A DNA stretch of 64,000 nt from Rothia nasimurium (GCF_928381705.1 NZ_CAKMSR010000010.1:62001-126000); one strand, 5' to 3'. Numbered from the stretch's first letter, positions 8,281 to 18,136 are shown. Program-made: numbers and translations. The notes: generated from the sequence alone by a model not told the origin.

Positions 8281-9726
8281 GTGGCACACACACCTCCGCA
8301 GGGGCAGGCCCAGGCGACCACCCTCAAACGCTCACTCACGCACGGGCAGATGACCATGATTGTGCTGGGCTCGGCCCTGGGTACCGGCCTCTTTTTGGGC
8401 TCCTCGGGCGCTATCGCCCTGGCGGGCCCGGCCGTCATTCTGGCCTACGCTATCGGCTCCCTGGTCGCCGCCATTATTGCCGCCTCTACCGGCGAAATGG
8501 CCGTGCGCTACCCGGTGCGCGGTGGCTTCGGCTCCATCGCTGGCCGCTACCTGGGCCCCTACGCCGGCTACCTGACCCGCTGGGCCTACTGGACCGTCAC
8601 CGCCATTATCACCGGTATTGAGCTGGTCGCGGTTGCTACCTACCTGCAGTACTGGTGGCCCTCCCTGCCCCTGTGGGTGGGCATCGTGCTCTTTGGTGCT
8701 GTAATTGTGCTGCTGAACATTCGCTCGGTCAAGTACTTTGGCACCATGGAGTTCTTCCTGTCCTCCATCAAGGTCATCGCCCTGCTGCTTTTCGTGGTGG
8801 TGGGCCTGGCCCTGGTCTTTGTGGGCTTCCCCGGCCACGAGGCCACCGGCACTGGCAACCTGACCAACGACGGCGGCTTCATGCCCACCGGCTTCCACGG
8901 CATCTGGCTCTCACTGGCCGTGGTCATGTTCTCCTTCGGCGGCATCGAAATGCTCTCCATTTCAGCGGCTGAGGCCAAGGACCCGGTGCGCTCGGTACGG
9001 GCCTCGACCAAGGCGAACATGTGGCGCCTGGCTACTATCTATGTGGTCGCCCTCTTCATCGTGGTATCGATTATTCCCTGGCAGTCAGCAGCCCAGCTGG
9101 ACGGCTCCGTTGAGGCCTCACCCTTCGTTCTGGTCTTCTCAGAAATCGGCGTGCCAGCCATCGCCTCCATCACCAACTTCATCATTCTGGTTGCTGCTCT
9201 GTCTGCCGCTAACGCTAACCTCTACGCGGGCACCCGCCTGCTGCACTCCCTAGCCAGTGAGAAAATGGCACCTGCGCCCCTGGCCCGGGTGAGCGGTAGC
9301 GGTATTCCCGTGCTGGCCATGTGGGCCTCAACCTCGGGCGTGGTGCTGGCCATTCTGCTGGCTCTCTTCCTGCCCGGCCAGGCCTTCGGGCTCATGATGA
9401 CCCTGACCATGGTCTGCGCCCTCACCGTCTGGGTGCTGATTCTACTGGCCTACATCGCCTTCAAGGGGGTTGAGGGTAACTCTTCGGCCTTCCGCATGTG
9501 GGGCGGACGAGCCACCGCTGGCCTGGGCATCTTCCTGCTGCTGGCAATCTGGGCTGCCCTCTTCGCCCGCAGCGGTAACGCCGCCCCCGCAACCATGGGC
9601 ATCGCCTACTTCCTGATTCTGACCATGATTTACTTCGGCGTGGTCAAGCGCGTGCACACCGGGCACGAGGACGCCTTCGCCGAGGCGGACGCCGCCGTGG
9701 CGGCCCACAGCGGTGGCAGGGGCTAG
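8281..9726 (+). CDS. Amino acid permease, AAT/APC superfamily (copy 2)
   Basis: A 481-aa tandem paralog of the preceding permease. Long stretches are identical, for example LAVVMFSFGGIE, SISAAEAKDPVRSVR and NMWRLAT versus MMWRLAT. The GTG start at 8281 has AAGG upstream. The 128-bp gap from copy 1 holds a GC-rich dyad. Differences cluster in the later TM helices (after about residue 300), as expected if the two carriers diverged in substrate. The thioesterase ORF starts only 2 nt after its stop. Confidence 0.92.
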   Translation: MAHTPPQGQAQATTLKRSLTHGQMTMIVLGSALGTGLFLGSSGAIALAGPAVILAYAIGSLVAAIIAASTGEMAVRYPVRGGFGSIAGRYLGPYAGYLTRWAYWTVTAIITGIELVAVATYLQYWWPSLPLWVGIVLFGAVIVLLNIRSVKYFGTMEFFLSSIKVIALLLFVVVGLALVFVGFPGHEATGTGNLTNDGGFMPTGFHGIWLSLAVVMFSFGGIEMLSISAAEAKDPVRSVRASTKANMWRLATIYVVALFIVVSIIPWQSAAQLDGSVEASPFVLVFSEIGVPAIASITNFIILVAALSAANANLYAGTRLLHSLASEKMAPAPLARVSGSGIPVLAMWASTSGVVLAILLALFLPGQAFGLMMTLTMVCALTVWVLILLAYIAFKGVEGNSSAFRMWGGRATAGLGIFLLLAIWAALFARSGNAAPATMGIAYFLILTMIYFGVVKRVHTGHEDAFAEADAAVAAHSGGRG

Positions 9727-9728
9727 GT

Positions 9729-10205
9729 ATGGGTGCAGTCTATGAGGTCGAGGTTCCCCTGCGCTGGGGCGACATGGACGCCTACGGCCACGTCAACAAC
9801 GTGACCATGATGCAGGTGCTCGAAGAAGCCCGCGTAGCCCTCTTCGGGCCGCCGCCCTCGTCAGGTGAACCTGCCCCGCTGGTAGGGGAGAGCTCTGCGG
9901 GGGAGTCGGGGCGGGCATCCGCTCAACTTCCCCTCTTTGAGGCCCTGCCTGCCGGCACCCAGGCCCTGGTCGCTGAAAACCATGTCAAGTACCGCAGCCC
10001 CCTGGCCTACCGCGGGGTGCCGGTGCGGGTGCAGATGCAGGTCAGCAAGGTTACGGCAGCCTCGCTGGTAGTTGCCTACGAGCTGTATGACCCGGTAACC
10101 GGCGTCCACTGCGTTTCAGCCAGCACCACCTTGGCCTTCTTTAACGTTGAGACCGGCTCCCTGGTGCGCCTGAGCTCCGAGCAACGGGAGTACTTGGTGG
10201 CCTAG
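9729..10205 (+). CDS. Acyl-CoA thioesterase of the hotdog (4-HBT/YbgC) family
   Basis: A 158-aa single hotdog domain. RWGDMDAYGHVNN near the N-terminus carries the catalytic Asp and the HVNN motif of the 4-hydroxybenzoyl-CoA thioesterase family. ENHVKYRSPLAY is the second conserved stretch. A Gly/Ser/Pro-rich insert of about 30 residues (45-75) is unusual. The start lies 2 nt after the stop of permease copy 2, so the two are probably translationally coupled, although no functional link is obvious. It is the last gene before the AT-richer island. Confidence 0.9.
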   Translation: MGAVYEVEVPLRWGDMDAYGHVNNVTMMQVLEEARVALFGPPPSSGEPAPLVGESSAGESGRASAQLPLFEALPAGTQALVAENHVKYRSPLAYRGVPVRVQMQVSKVTAASLVVAYELYDPVTGVHCVSASTTLAFFNVETGSLVRLSSEQREYLVA

Positions 10206-10239
10206 GTTGTAGATGCCCTTTTAAAGGGGGCTTGGTCCG

Positions 10240-10887
10240 TCATACCTTAAGCTCAAAGATCTGATCGCACATATGCGCTACCTCGGGGTCATGAGTAACA
10301 ACTACAAGAGTTTTACCGTATGCACGATGTAGATGAAGCAGCTCGGTCATCGCTACCATAGCAAGCTCCCTATCGAGAGATCCTGTTGGCTCATCGGCCA
10401 GTATCAGATTGCCGGGTTTCAGCAGGCACCTGGCCATTGCTACCCTCTGTTGCTCTCCACCCGAAAGGGTAGCTACCTTCTGATGGGCAAGGCGCTCAAC
10501 AGAAAGCTGCTGAAGAGTTTCCATGATTCGTTTATTTTTCTCGCTTTTCGACTGACTTACGTATTCCATGCCCAAGAGAATATTCTGCATTACGGTTTGA
10601 GACGGAATAAGAGCAAAGCTTTGGAAAAGATAGTTGATAGTGTTGCGACGGAGCAACATTGCTTTACGAGAGTGAACCCCAGGCGCTGCCTCGCCCCCCA
10701 AGCGTAAGCTGCCCGAATCTGCAGACTCAAGTAAGCCGATAATGTTGAGTAGCGTCGATTTTCCAGAGCCGGATCTGCCGATGATCGCTAAAGAGCTGCC
10801 TTCTGGCACTTGCAATGAAACTCCATCGAGAACTGTTCTTCCACCAAAATGTTTTGAAATGTTCGAAACTTCAACAAAGTTTTTCAT
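10240..10887 (-). CDS. ABC transporter ATPase of a lactococcin-972-type bacteriocin cluster
   Basis: A 215-aa MacB-like ATPase. Walker A is GRSGSGKST (about 37-45), there is a Q-loop FQSF, the signature is LSGGEQQRVAMARCL, Walker B is LILADEPTGSLD, and the H-loop is VVVTHD. Architecture and neighbours match the TIGR03608 family found with lactococcin 972. It is the third gene of a three-gene minus-strand operon, 9 nt after the membrane component. In that family it works with the membrane protein in export or self-immunity. Base composition is clearly lower in GC than in flanking genes, which suggests transfer. Confidence 0.9.
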   Translation of the reverse strand: MKNFVEVSNISKHFGGRTVLDGVSLQVPEGSSLAIIGRSGSGKSTLLNIIGLLESADSGSLRLGGEAAPGVHSRKAMLLRRNTINYLFQSFALIPSQTVMQNILLGMEYVSQSKSEKNKRIMETLQQLSVERLAHQKVATLSGGEQQRVAMARCLLKPGNLILADEPTGSLDRELAMVAMTELLHLHRAYGKTLVVVTHDPEVAHMCDQIFELKV

Positions 10888-10896
10888 ACTGTATAC

Positions 10897-13098
10897 CTAC
10901 GATTCTTTAATGAGGCTGACCATATGGGAGTAAGCAAATTTTTTAGAAAGCATATGTAGTAGTACTGGTTGTCCGACTAGCATAAGAACAGCAATGATTA
11001 GCCCCACCCGTGACTCAACAATAATCATTGCCAAGAGCCCAAGCGCGTTTACCAGAATAACAAGCAGGTAGGCCGGCTTGAAAGAAGACCAGAGATGGTG
11101 CCCTAGTAGTCTTGAGACAGCTATCTGATTGCGGAAGAGAAGCGAATAAAGCATGATAAATGCTGATAATGCGAAACCCGCAATAAGTCCAAGAATTAGG
11201 GTTACTGCACCAAATAGCTGAAGGTACTGATATATGCTTTTTTGTAGGCCAGCCACAAAGCTTTTAGATGATATAAAGATAGGCTGGTTATCGTCTAGGT
11301 TGTAAGACTCCAGGTATGAGAGGGAAGTATATTTATGAACTGCTTCTTCTGAAAGCTTTATATAACTTTGTTCTAGCCCAGAAGCGGATAGACTTTCCGA
11401 CTCAAAGTAGGTCATGTTAGCGGATGTCGCAACATAAATAACTACATCAGAGCTGAGGAAATCTTTTTCTGGATCGGCGTTCCAAGTAAAAATATCACCG
11501 TCAAGAGAATATTCTTCAATATACGTGCTTTGATTCTGTGTAAAAGCTGTGACTATATTTTGTTCTGCTTTTCCTTTCCGCTGTGCTTCTTGTTCCAGCC
11601 AACTGGTCAGTGAGGCCTTATCTTGAGGGCTAAAATGCTCGGGCAATAAGAATACCTGTTCACCTTCTTCAGCTCTCTTAAGGGTAGCTGGTGGAATTTC
11701 TATGCCGATTCTTTTCAGGTAGTTAGGGGAAGCTGCCATGTACCAGAACTCCCGGTACGGAGCGTCTTCACCGAGAGCTCTCCACTGCTGGAGGATTTCC
11801 TGGTCTGCATAATAAGTGTTGACCAGCGATACCCCGTTGTCTTTCTCGATGGAGGCGTACCAAGCGTAGAAATCTTCGGCTAACTCAGTGGATTGACCGG
11901 TGAAACTTGCGCTATCTGAGCCTGCACTTTGAGAGTAAAGGATGTATTGATCGGCAACCTTGTCCCATTCTTTTTGTACTGTGGTTATTTTCTCTACCTC
12001 TTTGATTGGAGTATCAAGAAAAGAGGCAGTGGTATAAAGGCCTGCTGTGGTTGTTATGAACCCCAGGGCTAGCAGGGCCACAAAAAGTTTTTGTGGCCTG
12101 TATCCACGAACTGCATGAATCGGTTTCATGCCCAGCAGGGGCAAAGACGACAGCAAGAAACTAGCAATAGCAATACCTATAGTGAGCATAAGGGGACGGA
12201 ATAGGGTAGAAGCTAGTGCCAGGCTTACTCCGAAATCTTTTAGGGTTAGCCAGGTTCCGATTGCAGTTAGTAGCGAGGTAGGTATAAGGGTGTAGGCCAG
12301 AGGTTTGGCTATGGTGAGTAAGTAGTTAGTCTTTGACCAGCCCAAGATAAGATAGGTGCCGAGTTCTTTTGCTCCTTGGGTGATGTAGATAAAGAGAACT
12401 AGAGTGAGCAGGGCTGTTGTCGAGAGCAATGACGTGAGGATAAAAATAGGCCATAGGCTAGTGCTTTGGTTACTTCCGGAGAGGGGGTTCAGAAGCTCTT
12501 CTTGGCTGATTCCACTGACTGCTGAGAGTTCTTGAAGGAAATCATTGAAATCCTCTTCACTGAAGCCGTACAGGAAATATTGTCCGTTGACTGTATTTGT
12601 TTCCTCCACCAAATCTGAAAACTTTCCTATGCTCAGATTTGGCCCGAAGGTAACTTCTGGTAGTTCTTGTAGGATGTTTTCCTCTACTGTGTAGAGTCCA
12701 AGGGTTTTTCCTTGTTCTGATGTGAGGAGATCCCCAATATTTTTGGTACCCAGAATAGTCACGCCCAGATAATTCAGTTCTGGCAAACTACTAAGATTGT
12801 TGGGGTCTGCGAGTAGACCTAGATGGGTTCCGTCCGCTGATCCGTCGACAGCAGATAGTTTTTTATCTGCCCTGATAAGGACAGCCTGCTCTTGAAAAAT
12901 CTTTGCGTTTAGGTAGCCTTCAACCTGCGCTGCTTGGTCAGGGTTCAGGCTTGAAATGGTAAAATTTTTCCCTTGGTGCAAATAATTGGTAATTTCTTTT
13001 TCGTAGCCATCTGCTCGAACAGCAGCGAAAAGAGCTATATTCACGACCGCTAGCAAGACTAATAATGCGCTAGCAAAGTATTTAAGAGTTTGGCGCAT
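10897..13098 (-). CDS. Bacteriocin-associated integral membrane protein (lactococcin 972 group)
   Basis: A 733-aa protein that resembles the TIGR01654/DUF1430 bacteriocin-associated family. One TM helix lies at residues ~7-28, followed by an extracytoplasmic region of ~185 residues. A block of TM helices follows (~215-345), then a second large extracytoplasmic domain (~370-605) and a final group of TM helices (~635-715). The overall plan is FtsX/MacB-like. I prefer ATG 13098 because AAGGGGG sits 11 nt upstream; a GTG at 13110 abuts that site. The gene lies 31 nt after the bacteriocin gene and 9 nt before the ATPase. Expected role: the permease half of the ABC system giving export and/or immunity. 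Codon use is AT-richer than in core genes. Confidence 0.88.
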   Translation of the reverse strand: MRQTLKYFASALLVLLAVVNIALFAAVRADGYEKEITNYLHQGKNFTISSLNPDQAAQVEGYLNAKIFQEQAVLIRADKKLSAVDGSADGTHLGLLADPNNLSSLPELNYLGVTILGTKNIGDLLTSEQGKTLGLYTVEENILQELPEVTFGPNLSIGKFSDLVEETNTVNGQYFLYGFSEEDFNDFLQELSAVSGISQEELLNPLSGSNQSTSLWPIFILTSLLSTTALLTLVLFIYITQGAKELGTYLILGWSKTNYLLTIAKPLAYTLIPTSLLTAIGTWLTLKDFGVSLALASTLFRPLMLTIGIAIASFLLSSLPLLGMKPIHAVRGYRPQKLFVALLALGFITTTAGLYTTASFLDTPIKEVEKITTVQKEWDKVADQYILYSQSAGSDSASFTGQSTELAEDFYAWYASIEKDNGVSLVNTYYADQEILQQWRALGEDAPYREFWYMAASPNYLKRIGIEIPPATLKRAEEGEQVFLLPEHFSPQDKASLTSWLEQEAQRKGKAEQNIVTAFTQNQSTYIEEYSLDGDIFTWNADPEKDFLSSDVVIYVATSANMTYFESESLSASGLEQSYIKLSEEAVHKYTSLSYLESYNLDDNQPIFISSKSFVAGLQKSIYQYLQLFGAVTLILGLIAGFALSAFIMLYSLLFRNQIAVSRLLGHHLWSSFKPAYLLVILVNALGLLAMIIVESRVGLIIAVLMLVGQPVLLHMLSKKFAYSHMVSLIKES

Positions 13099-13129
13099 GG
13101 TGCTACTCACCCCCTTGTGTCTTGTTTAA

Positions 13130-13426
13130 TTAGCCACGGCAGTTCCAGTAGGCGGTTGCCTGCTGTGTGCCAACGAATTGAACAGCTGATGCCAAAACAC
13201 CTGGCTTCTTCCAGCCAGAGAAGGTGGTGTTAGCGGTTGCAGAGTGGTCGTACGTGCCGCTTTGTACCTTGGAGTAGCTGTTGACACCCAGGCTGCGACC
13301 ATAATCCCAGCTCACTGCACTGTTTTTGTAGTACACGGTTGCAGCTTCGGCTGCCGTTCCAGCACCAAAAGCCGCCGCAAGTACCAGAGAAACCCCTGCT
13401 ACTGCTTTCAGAATTTTGTTCCTCAT
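13130..13426 (-). CDS. Lactococcin 972 family bacteriocin precursor
   Basis: A 98-aa precursor starting at ATG 13426, with AAAGGAG 9 nt upstream. The signal peptide is MRNKILKAVAGVSLVLAAAF followed by GAGTAAEA, with AEA/A cleavage predicted after residue 28. The mature peptide would be ~70 aa, close to the 66 aa of Lcn972. Family features are visible: WDYG near the start, GVNSYSKV, a HSATANTTFSG block, a GxxASAV segment, and a C-terminal AYWN. In Lactococcus, Lcn972 binds lipid II and blocks septum formation; activity here is an inference. The two cysteine-poor strands agree with a beta-sandwich fold; only one Cys is present, near the end. The next two genes encode the ABC pair. Confidence 0.9.
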   Translation of the reverse strand: MRNKILKAVAGVSLVLAAAFGAGTAAEAATVYYKNSAVSWDYGRSLGVNSYSKVQSGTYDHSATANTTFSGWKKPGVLASAVQFVGTQQATAYWNCRG

Positions 13427-13482
13427 TTCAATCAACTCCTTTGTGATTTCTTGGTGGGTGTGATTAGCGCCATGTGTGATTC

Positions 13483-13511
13483 ATAATATATATATATATA
13501 GTGATTTGCAA
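13483..13511 (-). promoter_or_regulatory. Bacteriocin promoter with a TA-dinucleotide repeat as spacer
   Basis: On the minus strand, -35 TTGCAA (13511-13506) and -10 TATTAT (13488-13483) are separated by exactly 17 bp. Twelve of the 17 bp are six TA units, and the run continues into the -10. The ribosome site and start follow about 57 bp downstream. Gain or loss of one TA unit would change the spacer to 19 or 15 bp. Confidence 0.65.
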
Positions 13512-13569
13512 CACCTTGAGCTGTTTGAGGTGAAGGAATCTTTTTATCAGTCTGAGGCCAAGTAGGCAT

Positions 13570-13590
13570 GCAGCGAAGCTGCTGGCTCGG
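13570..13590 (+). repeat. Dyad repeat element, core fragment (copy B)
   Basis: The 21 bases are identical to 2068-2088 of copy A (GCAGCGAAGCTGCTGGC plus TCGG). The flanks do not match and no partner arm was found, so this is a degenerate or truncated copy. Confidence 0.55.
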
Positions 13591-13762
13591 ACGAAATGGG
13601 CGGGTGCATAGCACGCAAGAGCAAACGCAGTCTGCCGTAAGGCGAGGCATGAACCGCCGAGTAAAAGAAGCTCACCAGATGAGCTGGTGACAGTAAGGGC
13701 AAGCCTGCGAAATGAATAAGCCTCAAGATTCTTGGGGCTTTCGCATTCGCTGGGGGTGCAAT

Positions 13763-13798
13763 AAACCCCACCACCTGCTCATGCAGGAGGTGGGGTTT
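13763..13798 (-). terminator. Terminator hairpin of the frameshifted SRPBCC gene
   Basis: A 16-bp stem with one mismatch (13763-13778 / 13783-13798, AAACCCCACC...GGTGGGGTTT) encloses a 4-nt loop. It ends 17 nt before the SRPBCC stop codon. Its T-rich arm end allows use in both directions. Confidence 0.65.
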
Positions 13799-13815
13799 GC
13801 ACGTCGCTGGCCGGC

Positions 13816-14306
13816 TTAGTTGGCACCGAGCAGACGGTTGAGCTTGTTGAAAGAGGACTTCCAACCAGCTACCGACATTTCGTGCATGGCAGGGTCGAGA
13901 GGGCCCTGGGTGATGGTGACGCGAGTGGTGTTCTCGTCAATCTTCTCGAAGGCGGTGCGGTTGAGGAAGTAGGAGCCGGCTTCCATACCGTGGGCTTCAG
14001 CCAGCTCCTCACCGATAGCCTCATAGCCCTCGATCAGTTCACCGGGTACCAGCTTGTGGAAGGTGCCGTTGACGGGGGAGGTGAACTCGGGGTTCTCTTC
14101 GCTGACCATGACGAACTTCTGGGCACCGCCCTCGCGCACGTCAATCTCAACGGTATCCAGGGGCACGGTGAAGCCTTCGGGACCAAACCACTGGGGCATC
14201 AGGTCAGCTGAGGTGAAGGCCTCATAAAGGGCTTCGGGAGTGGCCTCAAAATCGTGGGTAAAGGTCAGGACTTCTTCGGGGGCAATGGTGCAAAATCAAA
14301 GTTCAT
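13816..14306 (-). pseudogene. SRPBCC (AHSA1-like) domain protein, frameshifted near the start
   Basis: The long open part (13816-14199, 127 codons) begins MPQWFGPEGF, which is internal in AHSA1/SRPBCC proteins. Upstream, in frame with it, is the missing first strand and helix (EEVLTFTHDFEATPEALYEA). The best start, ATG 14306 with AAGGA upstream, is in another frame and stops after 13 codons. Inserting one base near 14280-14295 (next to a C5 run) restores a 163-aa protein. The paralog at 16010-16513 shows the intact layout (TYRHEFAATPQQVFEAFTNP). The C-terminus GPLDPAMHEMSVAGWKSSF matches the paralog's GPLPAGVHEQTLASWQGSF. Either a recent loss or a sequence error. Confidence 0.8.
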
Positions 14307-14481
14307 GGTGTTTTCCTTAGGGTGGGAGCGATGGGCGCTCTGAAAGCGATTTACCTATTCTAATAGGTATATTTCTCGGGGTTCAGACAGAGATATCTGC
14401 TCTTGCACAAAAAATTTTTGACGAAACACTTGCATCCACCTAGCCCCAGGGGTTACATTTATTACAGATGGAGGTAAGACT

Positions 14482-14928
14482 ATGAGTGCTCAGACAGCAA
14501 CTCGCCTAAACCCAAACGAATTAACTGCCCATGAGGTGCAGACTCTTGAAAGCCTCGCTGCCGAATATTCAGCCAGCCCCGCGCTTCACATCCTTGTAAA
14601 CATGATTCTAGCCGCGAAGGAAAGCGGTGAACCTCTTGAAATCTTTTCCCACGATAAAGAACTATCACCTAACCAGGCTGCTCAGCTCATCGGTATGAGC
14701 CGTCCTTTCCTGCTCCGTTTCATTCGTAATGGGGAACTGAAAAGCCATACTGTAGGAACTCATCAGCGCATCAAACTCCCCGACCTTCTAGATTTTCAAG
14801 AGCGTCGAGTACGAGCCAAAGCAGGTCATGAAGAAGCTGTGAAGGCTCCTGTTGCTGAGTCTGTACTAGATCTTTCCGACAGTGAACTTGAAGAGCTCCG
14901 TCTAGGGTTCCAGGTTGGCGAGGAGTAA
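14482..14928 (+). CDS. Excisionase/HTH-type antitoxin-like DNA-binding protein (orphan)
   Basis: A 148-aa protein with GGAGGT ahead of ATG 14482. A helical N-terminal region (~1-60) precedes an excisionase-type winged HTH at ~62-115 (LSPNQAAQLIGMSRPFLLRF, then IRNGELKSHTVGTHQRI). The C-terminus is acidic. Proteins of this type in Actinomycetota commonly act as antitoxins of PIN-domain toxins. No PIN gene follows; instead the next gene is on the opposite strand and overlaps the last 27 bp. A promoter TTGCAT-N18-TACATT lies at 14430-14459. It is AT-richer than core genes. It may be an orphan antitoxin or the partner of the opposite-strand gene. Confidence 0.8.
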   Translation: MSAQTATRLNPNELTAHEVQTLESLAAEYSASPALHILVNMILAAKESGEPLEIFSHDKELSPNQAAQLIGMSRPFLLRFIRNGELKSHTVGTHQRIKLPDLLDFQERRVRAKAGHEEAVKAPVAESVLDLSDSELEELRLGFQVGEE

Positions 14929-15969
14929 ATCTATAACTCGCTGAGCGATGGGTTCCTTCAGTTCACACTCCTGACAGATGGGGAGAGCGCCGCTTTCCCC
15001 ATCTCTCGTTGGTACAAAAAATACTCCGCATAGGGATTGAACCGCTTTCCCCATGACGATGCTTTCTGTCAATTTCACCTTACTTGTGTAGTGGGCAACT
15101 ACCTGTTCGGTTGGCTCAATATCTGACAGGCGGATTTTACTGCTCTGACTGTTGGTGAGTAGCTGAGCTAGATGGGAGTAGCTGACAAAAAGTTCGAAGA
15201 CTAAACTGTCGGGGTCTCCCTGCGCATAAACGGACTCTACAAGACGTGTATCTGGTTGGAGCGGGCTCACCCAGTATCTGCGAATATCCTGCAGCGCTTT
15301 TTGATTCGATACTTTTACGCGGAGCGAAATAGAGGTATCACAATAGGTTTGGTGTGCTGTGTCGAGAGAAATATCAGGGTCACTTGCGGGTGAGATGTTG
15401 AGCGAGATGCTTGCCTTGTCTCCTTGAACCGTGACGGTATCGGAGACCGTAGCGCCGGGGGTCTTGACTGCTTGGTCAAGAATTGAAAGGAAAGCCGTTA
15501 AGGATTTTTGTCGTTCCTCTGCTAGTTTCTTCCGTTTCTCGTCCATGGTGTGAATAACGAGATCAAGCTTTTGAGGAAAGGCAGAGACCTTGCTCCTCTT
15601 CAAAAATTCTTGTGTTTCTGAATGGAAATGATCATGGGTAGCTGCATAGATAAGCCAGGGGACTGGTGCAAGAAAAATGACGGCCCCGCGCCAAGCGGCC
15701 CCGCACCGGTCGCGAACCTCGTATACAGTCTTACCTTCGATAGATGAACCTCGGTGTTTATCTGGTCTGAGTCCATACGCGAAGAAAGAGTCTGCATCAC
15801 TGAGAAGAGGGTGGCTGAGGTGCAGAAAAGAAATACTTTCGAGTAACTCTGCAAAGGCAGACGAATCAGCTGTTTCCAGCTTCCTGACCCTGTCGTACAT
15901 GACAGGGTCAGCAAAACTGTTGCGTGGAAGCCGTCTTAGAGTTTTGAGAGTGGGTCGAGTGATGCGCAT
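14902..15969 (-). CDS. Unknown 355-aa protein with possible RelE-like N-terminal and zinc-ribbon-like C-terminal parts
   Basis: I do not recognise the whole protein. Around residues 85-120, VYEVRDRCGAAWRGAVIFLA followed by WLIYAATHDHFH resembles the strand pattern of RelE/HigB-type toxins (VYELR...WR..Y). The centre (~125-300) is predicted mixed helix and strand, with a Lys/Glu-rich helix (DEKRKKLAEERQK). The C-terminus has HYTSKVKLTESIVMGKAVQS, then LCGVFFVPTRDGES and PICQECE, resembling the CG...CxxC ribbon of actinobacterial DUF3039 proteins. TAGAAT lies 6 nt before ATG 15969, indicating a leaderless start. It overlaps the HTH gene tail-to-tail by 27 bp. Function unknown; a toxin-like or nucleic-acid role is speculative. 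Confidence 0.75.
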   Translation of the reverse strand: MRITRPTLKTLRRLPRNSFADPVMYDRVRKLETADSSAFAELLESISFLHLSHPLLSDADSFFAYGLRPDKHRGSSIEGKTVYEVRDRCGAAWRGAVIFLAPVPWLIYAATHDHFHSETQEFLKRSKVSAFPQKLDLVIHTMDEKRKKLAEERQKSLTAFLSILDQAVKTPGATVSDTVTVQGDKASISLNISPASDPDISLDTAHQTYCDTSISLRVKVSNQKALQDIRRYWVSPLQPDTRLVESVYAQGDPDSLVFELFVSYSHLAQLLTNSQSSKIRLSDIEPTEQVVAHYTSKVKLTESIVMGKAVQSLCGVFFVPTRDGESGALPICQECELKEPIAQRVIDLLLANLEP

Positions 15970-16009
15970 ACCAATATTCTAGGTGTTGGTACGCAAATAA
16001 AGTGGCAGT

Positions 16010-16513
16010 TTATGCCTGCTTGAGCAGTTCAGCCAGCTTGCCGAAAGAGCCCTGCCAGGAGGCCAGGGTCTGCTCATGCACACCGGCGGGCAGGGGCCCC
16101 TGGGTGAGCTTCAGAATGGTGCCTTCGCCGACGCCGTCTTCAGTTACCGCGGTACCCGCCTCAAACTCAAGGCGCAGACCAATCAGGGTATCTGAGGGCT
16201 GGCCGGACGGGGTGGGCAGGGCCTCCCGGTACTCGATCGTGTGGGGCTCCGCCAGGGTCACAAACCGCATGTACATGGGGGCCTGGAATTTAGCCTGGTC
16301 CTTGTGGCGCATGACGAACTGCTTGCGGCCGCCAATCACCGGTTCCAGGGTCAGGGTGTTGGGGATGATCTTCCAGTCGGCAGGCCCAAACCACTTGATG
16401 AAAAGCGTGGGGTTGGTGAAAGCCTCAAAGACCTGCTGCGGGGTTGCCGCGAACTCGTGGCGGTAGGTGATAGTTTCCTCGGGCTTGAGGTCGTCAATCT
16501 TAAAGTCGTTCAT
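16010..16513 (-). CDS. SRPBCC (AHSA1-like) domain protein
   Basis: A 167-aa single START/Bet v1-like domain. HEFAATPQQVFEAFTNP, FIKWFGPADW and the C-terminal TQGPLPAGVHEQTLASWQGS followed by FGKLAELL are the AHSA1 landmarks. The ligand is unknown. It starts 3 nt after the tgt stop, so it is probably cotranscribed with tgt. A frameshifted paralog lies 1.7 kb away at 13816-14306. The unknown gene and the orphan HTH gene lie between the two copies. Confidence 0.88.
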   Translation of the reverse strand: MNDFKIDDLKPEETITYRHEFAATPQQVFEAFTNPTLFIKWFGPADWKIIPNTLTLEPVIGGRKQFVMRHKDQAKFQAPMYMRFVTLAEPHTIEYREALPTPSGQPSDTLIGLRLEFEAGTAVTEDGVGEGTILKLTQGPLPAGVHEQTLASWQGSFGKLAELLKQA

Positions 16514-16516
16514 GTT

Positions 16517-18105
<1,589 letters not shown>

Positions 18106-18136
18106 GCGACATTCGGTGCGAGTGTGGGGTGCGATC

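Larger units (their letters stand above)
13436..13815. other. Gene-free stretch between the bacteriocin and SRPBCC genes
   Basis: Contents: the bacteriocin promoter and leader (to about 13511); a 21-bp core of the dyad repeat at 13570-13590; a short hairpin TCACCAG/CTGGTGA near 13672-13690; another at about 13718-13739; and the terminator at 13763-13798. I see no convincing ORF. Confidence 0.6.
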
